Shown one piece after another: positions 1 to 14,110 of a stretch of DNA of 64,000 nt. Below the pieces are notes generated by a model. It ran no database searches and was not told the origin of the DNA. It saw only the letters and a program-made list of their open reading frames with translations. Both the position numbers and the translations under genes were made by a program. Each line of letters starts with the position of its first letter. The stretch's first letter is position 1. Source of the stretch: Glandiceps talaboti (taxonomy: Eukaryota; Hemichordata; Enteropneusta; Spengelidae); assembly GCF_964340395.1 (NCBI RefSeq), contig NC_135550.1, forward strand, positions 30,011,176 to 30,075,175, in the 5' to 3' direction.

Positions 1-3000
1 CACAAAATATTTCATTTATTGCCACAAAAAAGGATAATCATCTTATAGCTGTGTATTACATTGTAAAAGTCACAAACTGAAAGAAAGACAGTCATACACA
101 TACGTACGTACATACATACATGCATGCATGCATGCATACATACATACATACATACATACATACATACATACATACATACATACATACATACATACATACA
201 TACATACATACATACAGAACTGAAGAGCCTCTAAGGTAAAATGTCTTGTGTGCCTACTTTTGGCTAAATGGGCCAATTTTACAGCAGTTACGAAACAGTG
301 AAATTATTCCCAAATTGTAGAATTGCAATAAAAGTATACAGTAAATGGTTTGTTTTGGTGAAAAATTGAAACTATAATCTTGAAAGAGATAGGGAAATGG
401 GATAAAATCCATTTTCTTTACCATAGTTTTGGAGGAGTTCAACCCAATCATAAGTAGACTTCATCAACTTATCACAGTGCCTGTGGTGAAAACATTCAGT
501 GATTCTCTGTGTGTTTTGGATGAAGAAAATTTCAAACTCAAATGGTAATGCAAGGTAGTGAAAGTCCATATACCTGGATCATATTGAGGGTTTTCTGGCC
601 ATGGCATGTATAGTTACTTTTGAGGGGATTGGAAGAAAAGTCAAAAGTACTGTCATGATACCACCAATGTGACCTGGTTTGAATGGGAATATGGCTGTAT
701 ATGTATACATAAGAGATGAGGATGGAGTGTGGTATAATGAATATCATCAAGTCATCACAACAAAGGAAGTCATTGCAGTAGTAGGAACTACAGCATTGGT
801 GGTAACAATTAACATGCCTCCTTGTATTTACTATACCTAAATTGTCTAATAATGAGGGGGGGGGGGGGAGAAGTTCAAATGACACCTGTGTGTTTATATT
901 TATTTGATTCTTTTGTTGTTCCTCCAGCATCACTCCAGCTAGATAAATTCCACCACTAGAAACAGAAGTAAAGTGCCAAGAGACACATTAAGTTGACAGT
1001 AATGATTTCACTGTAAGTCTCATCACAATTTATCATTGGTAATCCTAGCGACTGAGGTACATGGATTTTCTGGTGATTGGTCTCACTATAAAACCATATT
1101 TCATTGTGTGTTGGATTATATTGTGTATTTTCTCCAAAGTGCTGTCTCCAGTTGGATTAGTCTTCCTGTAAGTTGCAGTATTTGGGAAATGGAAGAAAAT
1201 AGACAAAAGCTTGGAATATAACAGGATTTGGTATTCCTTTTATCTTGTCATCACAAAACACCACTCGTCCCTCCTTCTCCATCCTTTTATTCCACACCAA
1301 ACTGTAGAAAAAAGGTTACTAAGTGAAACCTTGAGCATAGAGTTTTCAACTGTGGTATTGTCAAGAGGTAATTCCCAGTGGTGTTGAAATCTCTGTTTCT
1401 TTGCAGCAAAGTAAAACGATAACTGGCCCATCCACATAATTGATAGCTATCATGCTGCAAACTGAGATAAGAATTCATCAATGATACAAAACAGTCTCTC
1501 ACAAAAATTTCACTCGCCCACAAATTCAGCTGGAACATCATAGCCAGTATCGAAGACTTGCATTTCAAACATCAATCCTTTTTTTCGTGCAACCTTTTTT
1601 GTCATGATGCATAGACAGTTTCATGCATTCCTCAGGGAAAGGGGTGTGTTATATCTGTTCCCAGATGTATTGCCACTGACAAATACAGAGAAAATATCCA
1701 GATTGTGACTGAAAGCAGTATTTTAATATCTGAGACACCAGTGTCTGTGAACTCCGCATAATGCCATATCACAAATGGAAGCTCATCTCTGAAATGATAC
1801 AGTCATTGAAGCATTTAAGTACTCTACCATGATATGAAAGGATGTATGAGGCAAAATAATAACAGCCAAGATGAATTTTTCACCATCATGATTGTTCACT
1901 GAATGCACCCCAATTGTTGGTTGCAGGCAATTTTTTATCTGAGTGTATGTGTCTTTCACGGTTAAATGATCCGAGAACTAGCATGATAGCTAACCCAGGC
2001 AGGGCACAACCATGCATCATATTTTCAACTTTTTCTTTGTTATTTTAACTGAGCAATTTTTTTTTGTTATCTATTTGAAACAAATTATTAAAGAAAAGAA
2101 TTTAGCTGAAAGTACTCGTATAACAGCTTTCCAGGCTCAGAAAATCCTGCTAAATATTACATCACCTTTACCCACCCTTAGGCATATCATGATCATGTAT
2201 CAGCCATCCCATTGCTACAGAAACGCTAACTGGCTCTACGCTTATCATACATTTAAATCGTAGGTTTTCAGCTTAGATATGCCTACGTTGTTTCTCAATG
2301 TTACCAGCATAATAACAGTGTCGTTGAAGAGAGTCATAAATTTGAGGGATAATTTCAGATAAGCTCACATCACTGGACGTGCATGCTTGTTGTAAGATGT
2401 ATCCTGACATTAAATTTCCATCAACGTGTAATTACAAAGCCATGGAGTTTGGATGTACCAGGCAAAGAATCTCAATTGGCTGAGTTTCGATTTTGTTGGT
2501 CGATTGGTTCTTCCATGCCAGTGGTTTTATTAAGCCTCCCAAGATAAACCTAGCAGGTCATCTTTGCTAATATTGAGGAAGCTGAGGGATAAAAAAACCT
2601 CTTTGAGTGCCCTTATAAACGATGTTTATCTACTGGAATAAAAGTACTGTACATTAATTAGACATCTTTGTATGTATAAAATCAATGTCATTTGTTGTAC
2701 TACTTACTGTATTAGTACAAATTTCAATCGGGGTAATTTTCAGTCAAGTAAACTTGAAATTGTATTTATATTTCTTTTTTGTTGTTTGTTCTAATTTTTG
2801 AATAACAGGGAAGAGAAGTAGACAGAAGCAAACAAAAAAATCACTTTACTGAGAAAAATTGTATTGACTGATATTATCTGAATGAGTGCAGAGTGAAATG
2901 TGTCTACTCTGGATACTTTTCCATCCAGTAAAGAAGATAGTTTAGAATTTCAATCAGTTTCAATATTCAAAGGTGATGTCTGGTCTGCGTTCTCATCCTA

Positions 3001-4201
3001 GTCATTTTACCCTGTGCCCTGTTGTTTGCAGCTGATGATCTGCCTTGTTCTTTCTAACAAACCCCAGTGGGCCAGTAATGTTGAATTCTATTTATCTGCA
3101 TATTCTTTCATGCACATTCTCATATGACATCACTTTGTAGTCTGCCAGAACCATTTAATTATAACAACAAATAATTCATACTTAAATAACACAAGTGATG
3201 GCCAATATTGTCTTTTGTTTTGGCATATAAAATGTTGCCTTTACTATTGCAGTTGGTAATTTATTGATTAACACAACATAAAAATATGTATAATATAATA
3301 TTTACATATTTTGATACGGATATATTGTTGGAAGTTGTTTTATTGGCAAGGTTGCATTGCATTGTTTGTTCAGTGTTTTGAAAGTTTTGACATGATTTCC
3401 ATCACCTTAGTACTTCATAGTGCTCTTTGAAACTATAAAAGAATAAACAATAATTCAGCAGGCAAAAAAGATTAGTCTGTGAGTATAATTTCTATAATGG
3501 GAAGTTTGTCTTATTTTCCAGTATCTTTTGTTCCAACACTTCTCTTTTGTCATTTCTGTATGCCATGTGAATTTCTAGCACACTGCCCTCATTTCTAGTA
3601 ACCACATTTTTCTCATTTATTGAAGTAGCACAACAGGCATATATCAGAAGTCTGACATTATTGACATGATTAAGTGATACAGTGTACAGATATTGCAAGC
3701 TTTGCAGAATAAAAATCAATGTTGTCATTTAGAAACTTGTGGTATATTACTTTAAAAACAGTTTTAAAAAAATCTCTTGCTAAAAAGTGTTGGGTTTCTG
3801 TGTTGTAACTGCATCACATACAGTATTAATTGTGGTATTCCCTGTTGAATATGAAACAGGATCTGTAAAGATGCCTTCTGAAGATAAACGTCACCCGGTT
3901 ATTAGACACATATAAGTTTTTTATTACACGTGTATGTGCTAAAATAAGCCCAAAGGTGTTATGCAAATCGTAACTTTGGTTGAACTTTTACTACTGTAGT
4001 TGCAATTTTCTATTCAAATCAATACTTTGAACTGATTCAAATTTTAATTTGTGAATTATTATTCAAATTTAGGACTGATTCACACTTTATCTATATATGC
4101 AAATTTATAATTTATTTATAATGTATACCACTGATTCAAACTTTAATTTGTGAATTTAAATGCAGTGATTAAAACTTTAACTTGTGATTTTCTCTTTGCA
4201 G
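1..4201 (+). other. Presumed upstream intron of BCL11; no exon recognised
   Basis: Because the exon at 4202 starts in phase 1 and BCL11 genes have a short first coding exon, this stretch should be intron between exon 1 and exon 2. No MSRRKQ-like exon is seen. It has a (CATA)n tract at 101-216 and a G run at 856-868. The minus-strand frames at 254-933 and 1240-1568 look slightly protein-like but are broken by stops and have no recognised family. Confidence 0.5.
101..216. repeat. (CATA)n tetranucleotide microsatellite
   Basis: Uninterrupted CATA units run for about 75 bp, preceded by variant TACG/TGCA units. Open frames reading CMYV repeats across it are artefacts. Confidence 0.95.
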
Positions 4202-4594
4202 TGGATGAGGATGAATCCACAGGTATTTTCACATCACCAGAAGCCTTGGAGGACGACGAGGAGGAAGACGATGACATTGATAGAGAACGTTACACACCTA
4301 AGCTGCCAAAACTAGACATGCTAAAATGTGGAGAGTGCCAAATGGATTTTGCTCTAGCTGACATTGTTATATTCATAGAGCACAAACGAAAGGGTTGTAA
4401 AGGAGGCATAGAAATTATGGGTGAAGATGGAAGTCTGCCAGATGATGAAGTCATGGTCCTGCGTACAGAGAAAACAGCGATAACCACGCCAATCAAAAAC
4501 AGAACACCAAGTAACAGCAATTTTAACAGAGAAACTAAGGAAACTACATCTTTAAAGTCACAAAATTCACCCAAGACAAGTGATGCAGAAACAG
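4202..4594 (+). CDS. BCL11: BCL11-family zinc-finger transcription factor, CCHC-finger exon (probable exon 2)
   Basis: This is an internal exon of a BCL11A/BCL11B (CTIP1/2) homologue, a C2H2 zinc-finger repressor acting in the nucleus. The sequence shows a pyrimidine-rich acceptor (TCTCTTTGCAG) ending at 4201 and a donor GTATGG at 4595. It encodes an acidic stretch ([12 protein letters not shown]) followed by [20 protein letters not shown] and then RKGC. This matches the family's N-terminal atypical CCHC finger ([20 protein letters not shown] in BCL11A). Both ends are phase 1, and the single G carried out joins the AA that opens the exon at 22046 to make Glu. The first exon, which in vertebrates encodes the MSRRKQ NuRD-recruiting peptide, is not in the 4.2 kb upstream that I can read, so the gene is 5' truncated by the window. 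The frame stays open past the donor to 4698, which would only matter if the intron were retained. Confidence 0.9.
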
Positions 4595-7500
4595 GTATGG
4601 TAGCAAGACAAGGGAAATTAGTTGTAGAAAATATATTAAAAAAGAAAGTATACATCTTCAAATTGCCAGGTTTGGAATGTGTTTGGACGTTATTTTGATT
4701 TTGTTTAGTTTGTCATTTTTTAACATACAATATATGGTAACCTGGCATAGACATTAAATATAATAATTAGCCATAATTGAGCAAGAATATAGTCCTAAAT
4801 CCAGCATATTTTAGAGTTTCATTCACGTGTATAAACATTTAATACCATCATTATGGATTCACTTTTACTTTTGATGTACAACTCACATTATTGCCAACCT
4901 CTTTCGTAATAATTCACATTGGAATAGAAATAAGAAGAGAAAGTGCACATACAAGTTCAAACAAAAATAATCCAGGGTAAATATTTTTGTAGATTATAGG
5001 AGTGAAAATCATATTTGGAGCCTACGTCAATTTCATAACCATGGCAATTGATGCAACAACATCTTCACCAAAATATAACATGTACAGTTATATCAAATGT
5101 CATGATGAGCTTGTGTAAAATCTTTGTTCATATTTACCTCATGTCAATGAACACCTGGATTTAAAGTCTATGGTCTCAGAGGTTATGAATATACAATTAT
5201 CTGTACTATTTTGGTTCTCCATTTTAATATAACAATTACAATATTTTTTTCTGTTTTTAGTGACCATATACATATCAAATTTATCGAGAAAGGAAGAGAT
5301 TCAAATACTAAGGGAGGGCATGGGCCATACACATTAAGTTGGTTTGAAAAAATAATTAATAAGTGAATGAAGTCGATGTATGAGTATTAAATTTCCTTGT
5401 GTAGGTCAATGCTGTATGTCAACCAATGTGATTGGATAGCATCCCTATATGTACACCGTACTGTGTTAGTGTACACATGACTGTCCTGTACTTGTTCTGA
5501 GTGTCAAATAATTACATTAATCAATAGCAGTGCTGTCATCAATAACAGACCTATCAAAAGATGTTGAAATGATGTATCATATATAACACTAAGTAACAAG
5601 CTGAAAAAATGTGGTCTATACTAGTAGAGCCATGGTCCAGTCAGCATAATGTACCATATGTTTGAACATAATACATTGTATGCATTACATTACCGCTGGA
5701 CCACCAATACATGAAATGTAAGGTGATGAAACAGCTATGTGAACTGTGAAATGTCAATTTTGCAACATAACACAACAAAAATCGAGGTTTGGCCCTGTTT
5801 TTGCACTTTGAACCATGATCAAAACTGTACCTTGCATTTGAAAGGTCATAGGTCACCATATTTGTAATATTCGTTTCTCCAGAGGGAAGCGAGTGTAGCT
5901 GTATCATTTACAAACAACCAAAAATAATGTGTAGTTGTATGAAAGAATGAGAAATGAAGAATGGTAGTTTCATTACATGTCATCAAACAGACAACTCCTT
6001 GTGCGTCAACACTTGGATAGGTTATCTGCGTGACAGTGATTAACTTTATTTCTGACATGAGAGTGAAATTAACATGCATCAGAGACACGTACGTGTAGTT
6101 TGCTTCATTACAGCTCATTCATTTCATGGTATCACTCAAACCTGATAGTTGCTCATGGCAATAAGACGACAGTATTTGCATACTATGCTGGCATGTGTCT
6201 AGCTATAGTGTACACTGATGAAGAAACCAGAATATAATCATACCATGCATGTATACAGTATTATCAATATCTGTACTGAACTTCATACACAAGTGTACAT
6301 GTAGTCGGTCAGTCTGTTTTCTAAAAGCAAGAAACCAGAGTGTAGTGAAGGGAAAAGTATGCATATATGTACCAAACTTCTTTTGCCCAGCTATCGTGAA
6401 CATGTCCTTGTAATGCAGTATGTTCTGTATTGTGCTGAAGAAACCAGATTAATGTGAAATAGTCAACAAATATTATTTATTCCATATCAATATAGTGCAT
6501 AATTTGTTTCTGATTAAAACATTTACACACAAAAAACCCCCACTATATTGTGATGTCCAAAAATATTTCTACCACACATCAATATCAACATATATTTACT
6601 GATTTCCATTTGTCCAACTATAGTGTACATATGTAACAGGGTACTTGTATATTCTTTATTCTGATGAAACCAGGACATTATGAAATAAACACATTTGTAT
6701 TCATACTATAGATATACAATATATTACAAATATTAATCATTTATACTAATCTGTCTTGACATGGTGTACTTGTATTATAATATTCTGTTTCTAGTGAATG
6801 AAAACAGAATATTCATACTGTGTATTATCAATATCAATATACATACTGTGTGTGTAGCTTGTCATTAATATTGTACTACAATGTATATATCTGGTATTGT
6901 CATTTCTGGACATTTCTTCCAAAGCTTTCCTTCTTTGTATAATTCATCATGTGCAATCCAAGGACATTAAGTGATGATGCAAATAAAAACGTGTATTAGA
7001 GTAGACAAAATGAATTAGAAGTCTATATGGCTAGATGAGATCCTAATTAGATTATGTACACTGACCATAGAAATAGCAAATAGACCAAAATTGAAGTAAA
7101 TATGATGTTTTCCACCACTACATAGATTAGTCAAGTTTTCACCGTGGGCAGTGACTAGACAGTTCAATGTGAGTCAGGTGTTCACCCATTCATACTGGAA
7201 TTCAGATGTTGTGAAAACCTGTGACAGCACTTATTTGTCATTTGAAACTTACCAATGTGTGAGCTATGTACAATCACAATATCAACATGTTACTACCATT
7301 AACAGAATCATTATAAACAACAATAAGAAAACAGAGTACCTTTCATCAAAATTATCAACATTTTGTGTTATAATTTTCATGAAACATGCAAAAGTCTATG
7401 ATGATGATGATGATGATGATGATGAATATTTCAGAAAACAAGATATTTTTTTATGTTTTCAACATATTGTTAAACATAAAAAGAAAAGGAGGCTATAGAT

Positions 7501-7839
7501 CAACAAATCTCTGTTCTTCCTTTGGTAGTTATTATTCCTCATGGTAAATGTATTATACAGAAAAGTTAAAATAATAACACAAGGAAAGAAGCTTATAGAA
7601 ATATTTATATAACCATTATTTGGAACAGTGAGTGACTAGTTTAATCACTGGGCTGGTAAGTGATATTTTTTATGTAAGATAATACTATAACATGTCAGAA
7701 GTTGTCATATAGTATTAGGGTTAATTGAAAAAGACATGGAAACATACATAACTGGCACAGATGTGTGTAAGACATACAAAAGTTCAGGTAATGTGAAATG
7801 TGTTACATGAATTATTTCATTTTTAGCACAACTGAACTT

Positions 7840-8470
7840 GTTCAGTAGTGCTATAGGGATCGCCCGGCGTCTGTCTGTCTGTGTGTGTGTGTGTGTGGAT
7901 GTGTGTGTGTGTGTGTGTGTGTAAACAACTTAAAGTCAAAAACCGCTGAACCGATTGCCACGATATTTGGTGGGTCCATTACTTTGGGTGTCTAGTTGGG
8001 AAATTGTTCAAATCAAAATGATCGCATCACAGGTGTGTGATTTGGGTCAAAAAATGTGATTTTTGGTCAAAAATCTTAAACTCAGAAACTACTGGGCAGA
8101 TTGGAGCGAAATTTGGTGGGAACATTATTAAGGGGGTGTAAAGTAAGATTTGTTCATGACGGGATGATTCCATCAGTGATATGCAAATTAGGGCTAAAAA
8201 TGTGTCTTTTTGGTTAAAAATCTATAATTCTAAAACTACTGAGCAGATTGGGCTGAAATTTAATGGGAATGTATCTAGGGATGTATGGACGAAGAAATAT
8301 TAAGCATACCATGATTCCATGAGTGATATGCAAATTAGGTGTAAAAATGTTCATTTTTGGTCAAAAACTTATATCTCAAAAAGTACTTGGTCAATTAGTC
8401 TGAAACTTGGCAAGATGTTTCTGAAACTGTTATTCTGCAGATTTTCTTAAAAACATTTTGACAAAATTGG
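7840..8470. repeat. Interspersed repeat with internal ~130-bp degenerate units
   Basis: After a (TG)n tract (about 7879-7921), a phrase of the type CAAAAACCGCTGAACCGATT recurs in diverged form: GAAACTACTGGGCAGATTGG near 8087, AAACTACTGAGCAGATTGGG near 8233, AAAGTACTTGGTCAATTAGT near 8379. Each is followed by a GAAA(T/C)TTGG-like segment and by TGATATGCAAATTAGG. Spacing is about 130-150 bp. This looks like an ancient dispersed repeat with tandem internal structure. The family is not identified and no protein is encoded. Confidence 0.65.
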
Positions 8471-8473
8471 CCC

Positions 8474-9046
8474 TAGCGACCATGACCACGCCCTTTAGCA
8501 ACAACCAAATGGCAGTATATTTTGGTCAAATAACAACATCATCTGGTAAGCAAGTGAGTAAACATTCAAAAAATGTATGCAAATTTGCATAGCAACAAGA
8601 CCACGCCCATAACAACAGCCAAATAATCATGTATATTGCAAAGATAACAACAGGAATAGAAAGACAGATGAATAAACATTCAAAAAATGTATGCAAATAC
8701 CCTAGTAACCATGACCACGCCCATAGCAACAGCCAAACGGTAGTGTATTTCACAAAGATAACAACAGGGTTTAATAGACAGTTGAATAAACATTCAAAAA
8801 ATGTATGTAAATTTTCCTAGCAACAAGACCACGCCCAAAGCAACAGCCAAATGATCACGTATATTGCAAAGACAATATCAGGAATTCATACACAAGTGAA
8901 CAAAAACATACACAAATGTATGCAAATATATCTAACAACATGACCATGCCCATAGCAACAGCCAAATGATAGCATTTATCGTAAAGATAGCAACGTGGTT
9001 GGATAGGCAACTGGATAGTTATTCAGCAAATAAACACCTATTGTTA
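8474..9046. repeat. ~115-bp tandem repeat, about 5 copies
   Basis: Five successive units each begin near GACCACGCCCATAGCAACAG, continue with CCAAATGAT...TATTGCAAAGATAACAACAGG, and end in AATAAACATTCAAAAAATGT plus ATGCAAAT. Unit starts are near 8480, 8598, 8712, 8826 and 8940. Copies differ by substitutions, so the array is not recent. It follows directly on the 7840-8470 repeat and may be part of the same element. A related single piece occurs near 19325-19530. Confidence 0.85.
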
Positions 9047-11879
9047 GCATTGACTAGCATATGGATAAACATTTTTAAAAACTACAGTTGTGCTACAACG
9101 CCATTGGCGGTATTTTTACAGTATGTTGCAACAACCAGCCTGTTGTACAGTGATATTCAATATAGACACTTAGAATAGAAACAAGGAAGTGATCTCAGAC
9201 TCTTGTGTTTTGTTTAGATTGTTTATCCATTTGACAAAAATAAACAATATATGCCAATGTCATTCAAAACTGTCAGTGTGTAGGATTGATGATTCTATGG
9301 TAAAATAAGCATAGGATCATTCAAAATACTAGTAGTACAAAATACAATTTTATATTATTAAATTCCCTATCAAAAGTCATAGTAAGACTAATGTCCCTAG
9401 TTGACTTCTCCCTAAATACCAGAATTTTGACAGTGTTGTAGTCTAGGCAGTGGAAGTTTATTGTTTATCCCTGTAGATTTCAAATATATATATAATGTAA
9501 TACATGACAGCATTTAAAATTTAACTGCTGGTAGCAGTAGAGTGTTGGCTGTGGAGAAACCATACTTTTTGTAAGACCTATTGAACCCGAGATTATGAAA
9601 ATCAAATAATATCAGCAAATTACTCCTGTCATTTCTTTTAATATTTCATATGCTCCTATTTTTAGCACATTTTTACATGCTCCTCCAGAGTGTTAATTGT
9701 CATAACCTTCAATTAGTCAGTCGACAAAAACATTAATTCAAAAGTATCTAAAATCTACTTCCTGTGGAACTATCTCTCTTGAGGTTTTCACATGTAAAAA
9801 AGATTTCATTTCTTTGAAGGGAAAAAAATGAAATAACTTTGCCAAAGGTAGCTGTGAAGTGTACATCTTCACATTGTATACTCCTAGTGAAATGTGTATT
9901 TCATAGCTTTTAGTCATTCTGGAACTCTTAGTGTCATCTCCAATACTCACATTAACTATGCATGCAGCTTGCAATAGCACATCTACGGCCTAGCTGACAA
10001 CTCAACCTATATTTTATTCACAGAAATATATGTTTGCATTTACAAACTTGTTAAAAATACAGCAGTACTTTACAAGTAACATTGAAAGTGGACTATAAAG
10101 GGAATAGATATATGTACAAGAAAACCAGTTCTCCATCTCAACTTTATAATATATTTATAACTATATAATGGGCAAGTGAACACTGACAGATGAACAAAGC
10201 AAAAAGAAACCATATCTGTTGTACCTTTCTCATCATAATTTTAATTTTATTTAGCACAAATAAAATTAGTTGATACATTTACATGTATCCAATGTACTTT
10301 GGTTGATAACACAACCTGGATGCCTAAAGAAAGGTTTGTTGGTCTGTCAACCTTAATGTTGCATTCTACTACACACAGCTCACTAATATAGACAGTGTGC
10401 CAGTACCACTTGTAAGTTTAGATAAGATGTATGTCTGTATTGATTGTCAATCTCTGCTATGTTTGCATTTGTTTTGTTTCATAGTGCACTTACCCAATAA
10501 ACCTAATGAGAGTGAACAGTCAATATTGTAATTGACTCTGAAGCCTTATCGTTTCAATTTCAGATAGCATTGAACAAGTAAAAACTTTTGTGTCGGCTTT
10601 GCGATAAATACCAAAGGCTTCAAAATTTAGCCAAGGATTACAAAATATTATGACGAAATCATCAATTTATAAAAAGGATGAATTTACAAATGATAGGAAT
10701 GTAAGCAGTTTAGTATTGAGACTCAGCTGTTCAACTGTACATATCATCTTTATCCTAGGGAGCCCTTTCCTGCTCCTCATTCCCTAGCTTGATTAAAAAT
10801 GTGTTACTATTGTGTAACAGATCCACTAAAATGTCGTCTGTCATCATCGTATAAATAATGTTGAAACTGATGTTTCTCTTGAATCTAGGACATGGTTTTT
10901 TGAAAAAATGACCATTCACATTATTTTCCTTGAATTGAAACTTTGTAATTACATTTGAAAAGTAATAATTAAACCGTTGAAGCATTTGTGACCCAGCGAT
11001 TGATATCAAATGTTGAGTAGCGTATAATCTTTGACATTAAATGGTATTATGTGAAAAATCCATGATGACAGCAAATAGCTCTAAGCAAGCGGATTACATA
11101 TGAAGTACTAACAACTTGTCTTTGAAATTCTTTTCTCCATTGTTATAAATGAATATGAACAAGATTAATTTGGTACAGCTGTCAACAACAATTTTGTGTC
11201 TAATTGCTGTAATTTACATAGAGTTTTTTGTGAAGGGTTGTAAGTAGATAAAAATCTATTTGAGTCCCCAAGGTTATGTACCAGGTAACTCTCCAAAATT
11301 ATCTATGTAATTTAATGGGACACAATTTTAATATTATCAAATTAACCCTTTCTTAGTCTCTTACCAAACTTCACAGAAGATAATGTCAGCATACCAGCGC
11401 AACTTAAAATATATTGTCACAAGCAAATTCTGAATTTTTGTATGATTTGATGTGATAATTTTGAGCCATTGTTTTCAACAATGGAACATATTAGTGTCAC
11501 TTAAAAGCAGCAGCTTGCATAAATTTGAAATAAAATTTCACAAAACTCAGCTACATTTATGTATTGTAATAAAGTTTCAGAAATCTATCAAAAAAATAAA
11601 TGTATCTATGTCAAAGTGAAATTTATTTGTACCTGTTTATTTTACCATGGATTGCTGAAAGTACTAAAAATCCAAACATTACTTTTATGAATTAATAATG
11701 AATGTACTACATCAAAACTGAGACTATTTTACATGACCGTACAATCTTTTAAAATCATAAACATACTTGTAGGAGTTATTTGTAGATAGCTATAATTCAG
11801 TAAACCATTGTTAAGTGTTATTACGTTAAACACCAATTTCATTACAATGAAGTGATAAGGAGAAGTACTGTTCACTGCA

Positions 11880-12205
11880 GATGAGTGACATTACACTTGG
11901 AGACAAGCTGCTCTAATAATCATACTGTTACAATGTCTAGAAGAAGAGTGATGTCACAATTGGGAACACATCGCTCTTAATCTCATGATCATAGTGTCAA
12001 TGTCAAGAACAGTTGCATCAAACTTGTCAACACACTGCTCTTATGATGATACAGTGTCAATGTCAAGATTAGTTACATCAAACTTGTCAGCACACTGCTC
12101 TTATTCTCATGATCATCAGTGTCAATGTCAAGAACAGTTGCATCAAACTTGTCAACACACTGCTCTTATGATGATACAGTATGAATGTCAAGACTAGTTA
12201 CAATT
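11880..12205. repeat. ~60-65-bp tandem repeat, about 5 copies
   Basis: Units contain AGTGTCAATGTCAAGA, then CAGTTGCATCAAACTTGTCA, then ACACACTGCTCTTA. Two higher-order variants alternate, one with TGATGATACAG and one with TTCTCATGATCAT. The first copies are diverged. It lies in the BCL11 intron. The short open frame across it is not coding. Confidence 0.8.
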
Positions 12206-13639
12206 GTTATTGATCCCCATGGTGTAACTTCAATGGTTTCAATGGTGATATTATAGTCACCTATTAAACCCTGTGACTTGGATAGCTAATCATATTATCA
12301 TTATTTACTGTATAGACTTGTACTGGTTCATCCTAACATGTGATCTAGGTATATTTGATAGGATTTATTGAGGCACAACCCCATTGTATAACTACCAAGT
12401 ACATGAACATTCAACACTGATAATATTAAACACAATGTTTACACACCACTTGCAGTTCTGTTCAAGTTTGTGATATACGTAGTGTTTTTGTTAGGGTGGT
12501 ACAGGGGTTTATTCTACCTGTGTTGCAAAGTGTTTTTATCAGCCTGTGGGTTCCAAAATCTTAGCAAATACACTGTATATTGTATACAGAACAACGCAAA
12601 CTAAGACTCATGGATAATGTTATTGTATCCTGTCCATTCACTCAATGTATAGCCACCCTGTCCACAGGTGAAACTGGAAGTATCAGGGATTATTTGCACA
12701 TTTATGGTAAATAATACCACAAAAGTCTGACTTTTTTTGTGTCAAATAGGAAACAAAACATATGTTTATGACAATACTATATACTGATATTTTCAATTAT
12801 CACTTTCATACTTCTTTTTAATTCTACAGACATATCGGCAGGTCATAAGCTTCAAACAAAGACATGTACATGTAACGTGTCTACTTGTAAATTTATTGTT
12901 GTCTGTCTACAGCTAAAACCCATGCATCTACAATCTACATCATATCATTTCCCAATAGATGGAAACATTTAAGTTTTCGACAAGAAAAAATAAAAAGTAG
13001 CAATTTAATTGTTTTCAAAACAGCAGAATTGTAAAATCATTCTGGACATGCCGAAACAGTAAACACTTTAAGATATACTCATAAAAAGATTTTAGTGCAT
13101 AATTACAAGTAAATTTTAACATGCAAAATATTACCCAAATTTAAACATATGCTAAAGTGTTTTTATAATACCCTAAACCAACTGTGATAACATGAACAGT
13201 CCCAATAATTGACAATGATAACATATCTCTCACAAATGATGAGTACTCAGATAATTATATCAAAGCGGAGTATATCCATTGTGAAAGGTAATCTTTTCAA
13301 TGAGCAAGGTGATAGGTGGAGTAAGAAGGTACTTTACTTTTGTAATCCTACAAGAAGAGTTGTCTGAAATTCCTTCTATTATTTCCCCCAGCTGATACTG
13401 CACAATAGATCATTTATCCTTCTCAGGACAAAATTACCATTACTGTAGTATTTGAATTATATCAAAAAATGATTTTTATTGTCCAGCTGACTTAATTGTA
13501 ACTTTACAAAGGATGACAGATTTGAAATTTCCTCAATTTTTTTTTATTGGTAAATAACTAATTTTCATTTGTGATGTTGTAATTGCAATTCATTATTCAA
13601 ACAGCAATAGCAAGTTTGCAGAGGATACATATATTTAAA

Positions 13640-14110
13640 ATGTCAGGGATTTTTCAACTGTTTGCTGATAATGTCTATTTGATATTTGTATTGTAATTGA
13701 TATTGTATAGGTTTAATTGCTAATGTGCATATATACAACGATATTGGGTTAAATAATTTAAGGATTTCTGTTACTAATTTGAATATAAGATTATGATATA
13801 TTAAATATTTGACTTGTAATTATGATAGATTTATTTGCTAATTTGCACATACATCTTGTTTATATTTTGAGCCTTTCTGCTAGTTGTAATTTGCATATAC
13901 AAGTTAAATATTTTGAGCCTTTGCTAATTTGCATAATCAGTATTTGAATTGTAATTGATATTGCATAGGTTTATTTGTTAATTTGCATATATACAACAAT
14001 TTAAAATATTTTGAGGGGTTCTGTTATTTTCTAATTTGCATGATCGATGTTTGAATTCTAAATTGATATTGCATAGGTTTGTTAGCTAATTTGCATATAT
14101 ACAACTTTAC
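13640..14110. repeat. Degenerate tandem repeat, ~110-bp units
   Basis: Phrases GTAATTGATATTG(T/C)ATAGGTTTA, GCTAATTTGCATATATACAA and TTTTGAG(C/G)..TTCTG recur about four times, with insertions and substitutions. It lies within the BCL11 intron, and nothing indicates coding or a known family. Confidence 0.65.

Noticed and set aside
254-1568. Several adjacent minus-strand frames that look weakly protein-like
   Set aside because: They are interrupted by stops and frameshifts, have no recognised motif and no consistent splice sites; possibly a decayed coding sequence, but unsupported.
11933-11980. ATG TCT AGA AGA AGA reads MSRRR, reminiscent of the BCL11 exon 1 peptide MSRRKQ
   Set aside because: It lies downstream of exon 2, inside the long intron and a tandem repeat. 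The similarity stops after four residues and there is no donor in the right phase.
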